Shown here: positions 52,819-62,000 of the stretch, piece after piece
Layout of the letters: every line of letters starts with the position of its first letter
Numbering within the stretch: position 1 is the first letter of the stretch
Assembly: GCF_014529705.1 (NCBI RefSeq)
Contig: NZ_JAANIH010000053.1
Location: 1-62,186 of the forward strand
From: Bradyrhizobium campsiandrae
GTDB lineage: Bacteria; Pseudomonadota; Alphaproteobacteria; Rhizobiales; Xanthobacteraceae
Length of the DNA stretch: 62,186 nt
Direction: 5' to 3'
Program-made: the position numbers and the translations under genes
The notes under the pieces: model-generated
What the model saw: the letters and a program-made list of their open reading frames with translations, nothing else
Told to the model about the DNA's origin: nothing
Database searches by the model: none

Positions 52819-54543
52819 ATGGACGCCAAGGCCAACATCAAGCAGAGGCTGCCGAGCCGTCACGTGACGGAAGGTCCTGCGCGCGCGCCGCATCGCTCCT
52901 ACTTCTACGCCATGGGTCTGACCACCGAGCAGATCCACCAGCCCTTCGTCGGTGTCGCCTCGTGCTGGAACGAGGCCGCACCCTGCAACATCGCGCTGAT
53001 GCGCCAGGCGCAGGCGGTGAAGAAGGGCGTCGCATCCGCCGGCGGCACGCCGCGTGAATTCTGCACCATCACCGTCACCGACGGCATCGCCATGGGCCAT
53101 GACGGCATGCGCTCGTCGCTGCCGTCGCGCGAATGCATCGCCGACTCCGTCGAGCTGACCGTGCGTGGCCACGCCTACGACGCGCTGGTCGGGCTCGCCG
53201 GTTGCGACAAGTCGCTGCCGGGCATGATGATGGCGATGGTCCGCCTCAACGTGCCCTCGATCTTCATCTATGGCGGCTCGATCCTCCCCGGCAATTTCCG
53301 CGGCCAGCAGGTCACGGTGCAGGACATGTTCGAGGCCGTCGGCAAGCACTCGGTCGGCACCATGTCTGACGAGGACCTCGACGAGATCGAGCGCGTGGCG
53401 TGTCCCTCGGCGGGCGCCTGCGGTGCGCAGTTCACGGCCAACACCATGGCGACGGTTTCCGAGGCTATCGGCCTGGCGCTGCCTTACTCCGCCGGTGCTC
53501 CGGCACCGTACGAAATCCGCGATGCCTTCTGCATGACTGCGGGCGAGAAGGTGATGGAGCTGATCGCATCCAACCTGCGGCCGCGCGACATCGTCACCCG
53601 CAAGGCGCTGGAGAATGCTGCCGCCGTGGTTGCCGCGTCCGGTGGCTCGACCAATGCTGCGCTGCACCTGCCGGCGATCGCGCACGAGGCCGGAATCAAG
53701 TTCGACCTGTTCGACGTCGCCGAAATCTTCAAAAAGACACCTTATGTCGCGGATTTGAAGCCGGGCGGCCGTTATGTCGCCAAAGACATGTTTGAAGTTG
53801 GCGGCATTCCGCTTCTGATGAAGACGCTGCTCGACAACGGATTTCTCCACGGCGACTGCATTACGGTCACCGGTCGAACGATCGCCGAAAACCTCAAGAG
53901 CGTGAAATGGAATCCGCACCAGGACGTGGTGCACCCGGCAGACAAGCCCATCACCGTTACGGGCGGTGTGGTCGGTCTGAAGGGCAATTTGGCGCCAGAA
54001 GGTGCGATCGTGAAAGTCGCGGGCATGTCCAACCTCAAGTTTACCGGTCCGGCCAGGTGCTTTGACCGGGAGGAGGACGCGTTCGCGGCGGTCCAGAACC
54101 GCACCTATCGGGAAGGCGAAGTCATCGTGATCCGCTACGAGGGCCCCAGGGGCGGCCCCGGCATGCGGGAAATGCTCCAGACCACCGCGGCGCTGACCGG
54201 CCAGGGCATGGGCGGCAAGATTGCGCTCATCACCGACGGCCGCTTCTCCGGCGCCACTCGCGGCTTCTGCATCGGCCATGTCGGGCCGGAGGCTGCGGTC
54301 GGCGGCCCGATCGGGCTCCTGGAGGACGGCGACGTCATCGAGATCGACGCCGACGCCGGTACCCTTAACGTAAAATTGAGTGACGCTGAGCTGGCTCAGC
54401 GCAAGACCAAATGGAGCGCTCGCGCGACGAACCATACGTCAGGTGCGCTCTGGAAATATGCTCAGCAGGTTGGACCAGCGGTCGGGGGGGCAGTGACCCA
54501 TCCGGGCGGCGCGCACGAGAAACAGTGCTATGCGGACATCTAG
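52819..54543 (+). CDS. ilvD: Dihydroxy-acid dehydratase
   Basis: IlvD dehydrates dihydroxyisovalerate and its homologue to the keto acids of valine and isoleucine, using an Fe-S cluster. The 574-residue protein has CWNEAAPCN, LAGCDKSLPGMMMAM and PSAGACGAQFTANTM, which supply the cluster cysteines, and the C-terminal ITDGRFSGATRGFCIGHVGPEA. Full length and without frameshift. Its end overlaps the Sel1-repeat gene by 14 bases. Bradyrhizobia can carry more than one ilvD-like dehydratase, so a sugar-acid dehydratase is a lesser possibility. Confidence 0.93.
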   Translation: MDAKANIKQRLPSRHVTEGPARAPHRSYFYAMGLTTEQIHQPFVGVASCWNEAAPCNIALMRQAQAVKKGVASAGGTPREFCTITVTDGIAMGHDGMRSSLPSRECIADSVELTVRGHAYDALVGLAGCDKSLPGMMMAMVRLNVPSIFIYGGSILPGNFRGQQVTVQDMFEAVGKHSVGTMSDEDLDEIERVACPSAGACGAQFTANTMATVSEAIGLALPYSAGAPAPYEIRDAFCMTAGEKVMELIASNLRPRDIVTRKALENAAAVVAASGGSTNAALHLPAIAHEAGIKFDLFDVAEIFKKTPYVADLKPGGRYVAKDMFEVGGIPLLMKTLLDNGFLHGDCITVTGRTIAENLKSVKWNPHQDVVHPADKPITVTGGVVGLKGNLAPEGAIVKVAGMSNLKFTGPARCFDREEDAFAAVQNRTYREGEVIVIRYEGPRGGPGMREMLQTTAALTGQGMGGKIALITDGRFSGATRGFCIGHVGPEAAVGGPIGLLEDGDVIEIDADAGTLNVKLSDAELAQRKTKWSARATNHTSGALWKYAQQVGPAVGGAVTHPGGAHEKQCYADI

Positions 54544-55354
54544 GCGTGCCATCGTTGCGTTTGTGTTGGGGGCTACCGCGCTGGCCGCGCCGGCGCTCGC
54601 CTTCGACGGCGCGCCCGTCAACCCGAAGGATGCGACCATCCCCGTCGTGACCACTCTGCCCGGTGCTTCCGGCACGGTGCGCAAGGCGGCGCCGCCGGTG
54701 GTGACGCAGGAAACCTCGGTCAGCGCCCTGGAATATGCCGCCGAGGGGGGCCACCCGGTCGCGCAATGGATGCTCGGCCGCATGTACGCCAATGGCGATG
54801 GTGTGGCCCGGGACGACGTGCGCGCCTTCGAATATTTCAGCCGCATCGCCAACGCGCATGCCGAGGATCTGCCTTCGACGCCGCAGGCGCAGGTCGTGGC
54901 CAACGCCTTCGTCGCGCTCGGCCGCTATTATCTCAACGGCATCCCGAACTCGAAGATCAAGCCGGACCCTGACAGGGCGCGTGAGATGTTCTCCTATGCG
55001 GCCTCCTATTTCGGCAATGCGGACGCCCAGTACGATCTGGCCCGGCTCTATCTGAAGACGCCGGATGCCTCGCGCGAGGATTTCCGCTATGGCGCGCGCT
55101 GGCTCGGCCTCGCCGCCCAGAAGGGCCAGCACGAGGCCCAGGCGCTGCTCGGCCAGATGCTGTTCAACGGCGATCGCCTGCCGCGGCAGGCTGCGCGCGG
55201 CCTGATGTGGCTGACCCTGGCGCGCGACAGCGCCAGCGCCGACGAGATCTGGATCAAGGAAAACTACAACCGCGCCTTCGCCAAGGCCTCGGTCGACGAC
55301 CGCGCCATGTGCCTGCAAATGCTGGAGCAGTGGGTCCAGGGGCGCCGCGACTAA
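54530..55354 (+). CDS. Exported Sel1-repeat protein, ExoR-like
   Basis: The 274-residue protein has a signal peptide (RAIVAFVLGATALAAPALA), then a proline/valine-rich start and four or so Sel1 (TPR-like) repeats, such as ALEYAAEGGHPVAQWMLGRM, ADAQYDLARLYL-like and GQHEAQALLGQMLFNGDRL. Size, export and repeats fit ExoR, the periplasmic inhibitor of the ExoS-ChvI system in rhizobia that controls exopolysaccharide and motility. Assignment rests on layout rather than alignment. The start overlaps ilvD, so it is probably coupled to it. Confidence 0.75.
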   Translation: MRTSRRAIVAFVLGATALAAPALAFDGAPVNPKDATIPVVTTLPGASGTVRKAAPPVVTQETSVSALEYAAEGGHPVAQWMLGRMYANGDGVARDDVRAFEYFSRIANAHAEDLPSTPQAQVVANAFVALGRYYLNGIPNSKIKPDPDRAREMFSYAASYFGNADAQYDLARLYLKTPDASREDFRYGARWLGLAAQKGQHEAQALLGQMLFNGDRLPRQAARGLMWLTLARDSASADEIWIKENYNRAFAKASVDDRAMCLQMLEQWVQGRRD

Positions 55355-55373
55355 GCGCGGCGACCTCGATCTT

Positions 55374-55463
55374 GTAGGGTGGGCAAAGGCGCACTTGCGC
55401 CGTGCCCACCATCTCTTTCCAATCGGAACTAGTCGTGGGCACGCTTCGCTTTGCCCACCCTAC
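55374..55463. repeat. Palindromic repeat, gtagggtgggcaaag family, copy 2
   Basis: GTAGGGTGGGCAAAG (55374-55388) returns inverted at 55449-55463, with the same inner GTGCCCACC / GTGGGCAC arms as the copy at 33310-33395; only the central loop differs. It lies between the convergent Sel1-repeat and xthA genes. Confidence 0.88.
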
Positions 55464-55500
55464 GGCAGTCGCCACTGCCGCACCCAACTCCGCGTATAGC

Positions 55501-56298
55501 CTACGCCGCCTCCAGATCCAGATCCGCCCAAACCGGCACGTGATCCGAGGGCTTCTCCCAGGCCCGCACATAGCTGTCGATGCCGACATTGGCGAGCCGG
55601 TCGCTGGCCTGGGGCGAGAGCAGCAGATGGTCGATGCGCAGGCCCTGGTTCTTCTGCCAGGCGCCGGCCTGATAGTCCCAGAACGTGTACAGCCCGGGCT
55701 CGTCGGTGACGGCGCGCAGCGCATCGGTCAGGCCGAGGCCGAGCAGGGCTTGGAAGCTTTCGCGCGTTTCGGGCTTGAACAGGGCGTCTTCGGTCCAGGC
55801 GGCGGGATTGTGGACGTCGCGGGCATGCGGGATGACGTTGAAGTCGCCTGCGAGGATCAGCGGCTCCTCGGTCTTAAGACGCTCCTTCGAATACTCAAGA
55901 AGCCGCGACATCCATTTGAGCTTGTAGGGATATTTCTCGGTGCCAACAGGGTTGCCGTTGGGCAGATAGAGGCAGGCGATGCGCATGACGCCCTGCTTGA
56001 GCGTCACCACGCCCTCGAGGAAGCGGGCATGGCTGTCTTCGTCGTCGCCTGACAGCCCCGACTTGGTTTCGTCGAATTTGAGCTTGGAGAGCAGGGCGAC
56101 GCCATTGAACGTCTTCTGCCCGTGCGTGACCACGTTGTAGCCGAGCGCCTCGATCTCCAGCCGCGGAAACGCCTCGTCGACGCATTTGATCTCCTGCAGG
56201 CAGACGATGTCCGGCTGGCATTCCTTCAGCCAGGTCAGGAGAAGATCAATCCGCTGCCGGACCGAATTGACGTTCCAGGTGGCAACTCTGATGGGCAT
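55501..56298 (-). CDS. xthA: Exodeoxyribonuclease III
   Basis: A 265-residue DNA repair nuclease that cuts at abasic sites and removes 3' blocking groups. The family sites are present: IRVATWNVNSVRQRID with the metal Asn, CLQEIKCVDEAFP with the catalytic Glu, LAGDFNVIPHARDVH, and the final SDHVPVWADL His. The ATG at 56298 has GGAG upstream; the alternative at 56322 only adds eight residues. Convergent with the Sel1-repeat gene. Confidence 0.96.
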   Translation of the reverse strand: MPIRVATWNVNSVRQRIDLLLTWLKECQPDIVCLQEIKCVDEAFPRLEIEALGYNVVTHGQKTFNGVALLSKLKFDETKSGLSGDDEDSHARFLEGVVTLKQGVMRIACLYLPNGNPVGTEKYPYKLKWMSRLLEYSKERLKTEEPLILAGDFNVIPHARDVHNPAAWTEDALFKPETRESFQALLGLGLTDALRAVTDEPGLYTFWDYQAGAWQKNQGLRIDHLLLSPQASDRLANVGIDSYVRAWEKPSDHVPVWADLDLEAA

Positions 56299-56451
56299 GG
56301 GGCGGCTCCGCACAGGGGCCATGGTTAGAACAAAATGCCAACGGGCCCGTCAAGGACGCCGCAAAATCTCCCACAAAATTAACCCGGTTGAAGCAGGCGG
56401 CAGGTCATTGATCGTCCAAAGGTTCCTCGGATCGGATGGCCGGACAAATTC

Positions 56452-58776
56452 ATGACGCGAACTGAGACGCGCGACGGTCTGATCGGCGCGTTCCTGTACT
56501 GGCTCGGCGGCTTCGAGATCGAGGATGGCCTCACCGCCGATCTCAGCGAGCGCGAGCTGAGCCGGATCCGCGCCAAGCAGATCGACGCGGTGACGCGGCT
56601 GATCCCGGTGACCATGGCCGTCACCATGCTCAACGTCGCCATCGTGCTGATCCTGTTCTGGGGCAGGGGCTGGAACGACTTCCTGGCGATCTGGGGCCTG
56701 ACGCTGGCCGCGACCGCCTCGCTCGCGGTGCGTTCGTGGCGACGCTCGCATCGGCACCCGCCGCAGGAGGCTTCACCGCGCGCGGCGCGGCAGATGCTGC
56801 GACAGGCGTTCTTCCTTGCCGTGATCTGGGGCACGCTGCCACTGGGCCTATTCAGTCGCGTCGAGCCGACCAGCCAGCTGATCCTGGCCTGCCTGATGGT
56901 CGGCATGATGTCCGGCGGCGCCTTCACGCTGTCGACCTTCCCGCGGGCTGGCCTGGTCTATCTCGCCACCATGACGATCGCCTGCGCCGGCGCGCTCCTG
57001 CTCTGCGGCACCGGGCCGTATCTGGTGACGGCGGTCTTCCTGCTGCTGTTCGCATTCTTCATGGCGCGCAACATCGTCTCGCAGGGCAATTTGTTCCTCG
57101 GCAATCTCAAGGCCCGGCTCGAGCTCGAACGCCAGACCGAGATCATTTCACTGCTGCTCAAGGACTTTCAGGACAATGCCAGCGACTGGCTGTGGCAGAC
57201 CGACGCCGAAGGGCGCCTCACCGACGTGCCGCAACGCTTCGCTGACGTCGCGCAATTGCCGCTTCCGCTCTTGAAGGGATCGTCCTTCGTCGATGTGCTC
57301 GACATGCTCTGCCCCGACGACAAGGCGGCGGCCTACAACATCGTCGGCCTGATGGAGCATGCCGAGCCGGTGCACGAGATGAACCTCAAGGTCGTCGCCG
57401 GCGGCGAGGCGCGGCTGTGGTCGCTGACCGCCAAGCCCGCCCATGACCGCGACGGCCAGTTTCTCGGCTATCGCGGCTTCGGCCGCGACGTCACCGAGCG
57501 CTGGCGCGCCGAAAAGGCCGAGGCCGAGAGCCGCGCCAAGTCGGATTTCCTCGCCGTGATGAGCCACGAGATCCGCACCCCCATGAATGGCGTGCTCGGG
57601 CTTGCCAGCATGCTGCTCGAAACCAAGCTCGATCCGGAGCAGCGCGAGGCCGTCATCACGATCCGCGAATCCGGCGACAACCTGCAGCGCATCCTCAACG
57701 ACATCCTCGATCTCTCCAAGCTCGAGGCCGGGCGCTTCCAGTTCGAGGCGATCGACTTTGCGCCGCAGACGCTGGTCGAGACGGTTGCGACCGTCGTGCG
57801 CGCAAGCGCCAAGAGCAAGGATAAGGGCAAGGGGCTCGCCGTCAGGGTCGAGCTCGATCCGAATTTGCCGCCGACGCTGCGCGGCGACGTCGCGCGCATC
57901 CGTCAGGTGCTGCTCAATCTCGCCTCCAACGCGGTGAAGTTCACCGACCATGGCGAGGTGACGATCAAGGCCATCTGCCAGGCGCGGCGCGATCTGCTCG
58001 CGACCGTCGAATGGACCGTCTCCGACAGCGGCATCGGCATTGCGCCCGACAAGCTCGGGCAGCTGTTCTCGGATTTTGCCCAGGCCGACGCCTCGATCAG
58101 CCGCCGCTTCGGCGGCACCGGGCTCGGGCTTGCGATCTCAAGGCGCATCATCGAGCAGATGGGCGGCACCATCGGCGTCACCTCGACGCCGGGAGAGGGC
58201 TCGACCTTCCGCTTCACACTGGTGCTGCCGTGGAGCCAGGCGCAGACCTCGGATCAGGACGCGGGCCGCGACGAAGCCGAGGAGCTGAAGGCGCGGATTG
58301 CGAGCCTCGACCGGCCGCTGCAGGTGCTGGTCGCGGAGGACGACGCCGTCAACCGCATGGTCGTGAGCAAGATGCTGGGCGCCTTCGAGGTCGAGCTGCG
58401 GGTCGTCGCCGACGGCGCCGAGGCCGTCGCGGCGGTGTCCGAAGGCGGCGATTACGACGTCGTGCTGATGGACGTGCGCATGCCCGAGATGGACGGCCTC
58501 GCCGCAACCCGCGCAATCCGCGCGAAAGGCGGGCGCTTCGCCACCTTGCCGATCGTCGCGCTGACCGCCAACGCCTTCCCCGAGGACGTCAAGGTCTGCC
58601 GTGACGCCGGCATGTCGGACTTCCTGGCCAAGCCGCTGCGCAAGCCCGCGCTGGTCGCGGCCCTGCTGCGTGCGCTGGACGGCCACGTCATGACGGAAGA
58701 AGCGCCGCTGCAGCCGACGCTGATGCCTGACGAGGTGGAGTGGACGGACGAAGAGAGGCAGATGACGGGCGTGTAG
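56452..58776 (+). CDS. Hybrid sensor histidine kinase with PAS domain and receiver
   Basis: A 774-residue membrane kinase: five or six hydrophobic helices in the first 215 residues (MASE-like sensor), a PAS domain (about 230-350, ASDWLWQTDAEGRLTDVPQR), the phosphoacceptor His372 in FLAVMSHEIRTPMNGVLGL, an ATPase domain with NLASNAVKF and GTGLGLAISRRI, and a receiver (about 620-740) with Asp674 in VVLMDVRMPEMDGL. No HPt domain, so phosphotransfer goes elsewhere. No partner regulator adjoins it. Signal unknown. Confidence 0.93.
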   Translation: MTRTETRDGLIGAFLYWLGGFEIEDGLTADLSERELSRIRAKQIDAVTRLIPVTMAVTMLNVAIVLILFWGRGWNDFLAIWGLTLAATASLAVRSWRRSHRHPPQEASPRAARQMLRQAFFLAVIWGTLPLGLFSRVEPTSQLILACLMVGMMSGGAFTLSTFPRAGLVYLATMTIACAGALLLCGTGPYLVTAVFLLLFAFFMARNIVSQGNLFLGNLKARLELERQTEIISLLLKDFQDNASDWLWQTDAEGRLTDVPQRFADVAQLPLPLLKGSSFVDVLDMLCPDDKAAAYNIVGLMEHAEPVHEMNLKVVAGGEARLWSLTAKPAHDRDGQFLGYRGFGRDVTERWRAEKAEAESRAKSDFLAVMSHEIRTPMNGVLGLASMLLETKLDPEQREAVITIRESGDNLQRILNDILDLSKLEAGRFQFEAIDFAPQTLVETVATVVRASAKSKDKGKGLAVRVELDPNLPPTLRGDVARIRQVLLNLASNAVKFTDHGEVTIKAICQARRDLLATVEWTVSDSGIGIAPDKLGQLFSDFAQADASISRRFGGTGLGLAISRRIIEQMGGTIGVTSTPGEGSTFRFTLVLPWSQAQTSDQDAGRDEAEELKARIASLDRPLQVLVAEDDAVNRMVVSKMLGAFEVELRVVADGAEAVAAVSEGGDYDVVLMDVRMPEMDGLAATRAIRAKGGRFATLPIVALTANAFPEDVKVCRDAGMSDFLAKPLRKPALVAALLRALDGHVMTEEAPLQPTLMPDEVEWTDEERQMTGV

Positions 58777-59004
58777 AGCAGGTGCGAGATGTTCTTGCCG
58801 CCCGCGCGATCTGGGCCAGAATTGTCTGATGCTTGAAAGAGCTTACAATCGCCGAACGCGTTGCTGCGTTCACCCCCACGCCACGACCATCAACCCAACC
58901 ATCCGTTTGTCATGAAACCCGCGCAAATCAAATCTTGCTGCTCTCGTGCAAATGTATCCGACACCGGATCCGTAGCTGGTTCGGTCCGACACCAATGGGG
59001 TGAG

Positions 59005-62000
59005 CTATACAATCAGGTGATACTCGGCTGCATGTGCGTCGGTGACGATGTTTATGAACCGCACCTCCGTGGGCTCATACGAGTTGACGTTGAGCCTGGT
59101 GCCGTCAGGATAGGGCGTCGGGTGCAGACTAGAAGGGAAATTGTCTTGGTACCCGGTATTGTATTGGTCCAGAACAAAAAATCCGCTCTGTCCGTTTTCT
59201 GATCCGGAACCCAGGAAGAATGCAGCGTGAGCGCCGTTGTAGGAATTTCCTGTGAAGGTCGCAATTGGGGATCCGGCGGGCATTTGGCTTTGATTTACAA
59301 CGCCGCCACTCACGACAGCAGCACCAGGATTCCAGTTCCCGGTAGAACCAACATTGTGATCCAGCGCCTGGAGTAAAGCGACACACTGATCTTCATAACT
59401 TGCGTTGCCGATGACCGTCGGCACATTTATGAATCCGTTTGTATAGCCATTTGTGTTCGATGTTGAACCAATGATGTAATTGCTCGGCGCGGTGCCGTAC
59501 GCCGTAGCGAGGTCCAAAGCAATCTGATCGACCAACGAGGCATGGTTGGTGAGATGCGACGGCGAGACAACTGAGTTCTGAAATTGGGCATCGATCAGAC
59601 TCTTCGCAACTGAAAAGTCGTTCGCGAGAGAACCGGCCGCGCCTGGATCGTTGATGTCCACCTCCGTCCAGTTATTGTTATTGCTCCAGGTGCCGTTGTA
59701 AGCCTCGAGCCATATCTTGTCGGTACCATGCGAGGTTCCTCCGGTGTAAACCAGGCCTGACAGGCTATTGAATGTCAGCGCCTGATCCAGGGCCACAGGC
59801 GTGCCGTTGTTGGTGAGTGTCCCCAAGGCCGGGGAGCCACCTTCCGGATAGCTGAACCACAGCTTGTATTGCGAAATATTGCTGCCGCTCACTTGGAAGA
59901 GATCGGTCAGGGCAATCTGCTGCCCATTGCTTGCGGTCTGGTTGTGCGGCGTAATCACTGGTGCAGTAATAACTGCGCCTTGATCGGTGATGTCCGCCTC
60001 GGTCCAGGTGTTGCCGCCGCTCCAGGCGCCGTTGTAAGCCTCGAGCCATATCTTGTCGGTGCCGTGCGTCGCTGAACCGGTATAGGCCAGACCAGCAAGG
60101 CTCGTCAGCGTCACGGCCTGATCCAGCGCTACCGGCGTGCCATTGTTCGTCAGCGTTCCGAGCGCCGGCGAGCCGCCCTCGGGATAACTGAACCACACCT
60201 TGTACTGGGTGATGCCGCTGCCGACCACGGAGAACAGGTCGGTCAGCAAGATCTGCTGCCCATTGCTTGCGGTCTGGTTGTGCGGCGTAATCACTGGTGC
60301 AGTAATAACTGCGCCTTGATCGGTGATGTCCACTTCGGTCCAGGTGTTGCCACCGCTCCAGGCGCCGTTGTAGGCCTCGAGCCATATCTTGTCGGTGCCG
60401 TGCGTCGCTGAACCAGTATAGGCCAGACCAGCAAGGCTCGTGAGTGTCACGGCCTGATCCAGCGCTATCGGCGTGCCATTGTTCGTCAGTGTTCCGAGCG
60501 CCGGCGAGCCGCCCTCGGGATAACTGAACCACACCTTGTATTGGGTGATGCCGCTGCCGACCACCGAGAACAGATTGGTGAACACAATCTGCTGCCCATT
60601 GCTTGCGGTCTGGTTGTGCGGCGTAATCACCGGTGCAGCAACAACTGCGCCTTGATCGGTGATGTCCACTTCGGTCCAGGTGTTGCCGCTGCTCCAGGCG
60701 CCGTTGTAGGCCTCGAGCCATATCTTGTCGGTGCCGTGCGTCACTGAACCGGTATAGGCCAGACCAGCAAGGCTCGTGAGCGTCACGGCCTGATCCAGCG
60801 CTATCGGCGTGCCATTGTTCGTCAATGTTCCGAGTGCGGGGAAGCCACCTTCCGGATAACCGAACCACACCTTGTACTGGGTGATGCCGCTGCCAACCAC
60901 CGAGAAGAGATTGGTGAACACAATCTGCTGCCCATTGCTTGCGGTCTGGTTGTGCGGCGTAATCACTGGTGCAGTAACAATTGCGCCTTGATCGGTGATG
61001 TCCACTTCGGTCCAGGTGTTGCCGCCGCTCCAGGCGCCGTTGTAGGCCTCGAGCCATATCTTGTCGGTGCCGTGCGTCGCTGAACCGGTATAGGCCAGAC
61101 CAGCAAGGCTCGTGAGTGTCACGGCCTGATCCAGCGCTATCGGCGTGCCGTTGTTCGTCAGTGTTCCGAGCGCCGGCGAGCCGCCCTCGGGATAACTGAA
61201 CCACACCTTGTATTGGGTGATGCCGCTGCCGACCACCGAGAACAGATTGGTGAACACAATCTGCTGCCCATTGCTTGCGGTCTGGTTGTGCGGCGTAATC
61301 ACTGGCGCGGAGACCCCGCCGGTCCACTGACCAAAATCCGAGGTGAGCGCCGTGTCGGTATCGACGCTCACTCCGATTGGCGTTGGGCTGGCCTGAACGC
61401 CATTCTGGTTCCTCTGAATATTGGCCCCGGAAAAAGACGTCCCCCAGTGTGTATCGACCCAATAATAGGCTACGTCGGGCAAATTCAGCGACTTGATTGC
61501 CGTGAGTACGTCTCCCGGCCCGTATATGCCGATTTTGTATGGATTACCTTGAGCGGCGAAATCATCGCTTATGCGCTGAAAGTAGGTCTTTATCGTCGCG
61601 ATGTAAGTCGACGATAAAGCGCCGAAGCCGCTGTAAATGCCGGCCTCGGCAGCAGGATCAACCGCAAAATAAATGGCCGTTCCCAATGGTTGATGGGCGA
61701 CATTGCTTGCGGCCGTGATGGCACTCGCTGAACTATTCGCATCGGCGTCGGCTTGAGCGACTGTGAAATAGCCTATGTGGTCGGGACTCCTTTCGAAGAT
61801 CGAGACGATCGGTAGTCCCAGGGCCTGTGCATCGGTCTGAGTGAGATATCCGCTGTTGGCCGCGTTCCCGATGTATTCGCCGACGAACTGATAACCGTCG
61901 CTACGGATAGCAGAAACGCTCACGCCAGTTAGCGCGGTTCCGGTCTGGCTCGGGACCCGATAGTCAATACCCCCCGAGACGCCGCTACCGCCCCCCTGCG

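Noticed and set aside
59765..61462. A second long minus-strand frame through the repeat array, and CRISPR-like regular spacing
   Set aside because: The 336-bp units are coding repeats of the large protein; a period divisible by three keeps all frames open. Unit length and absence of spacers exclude CRISPR.
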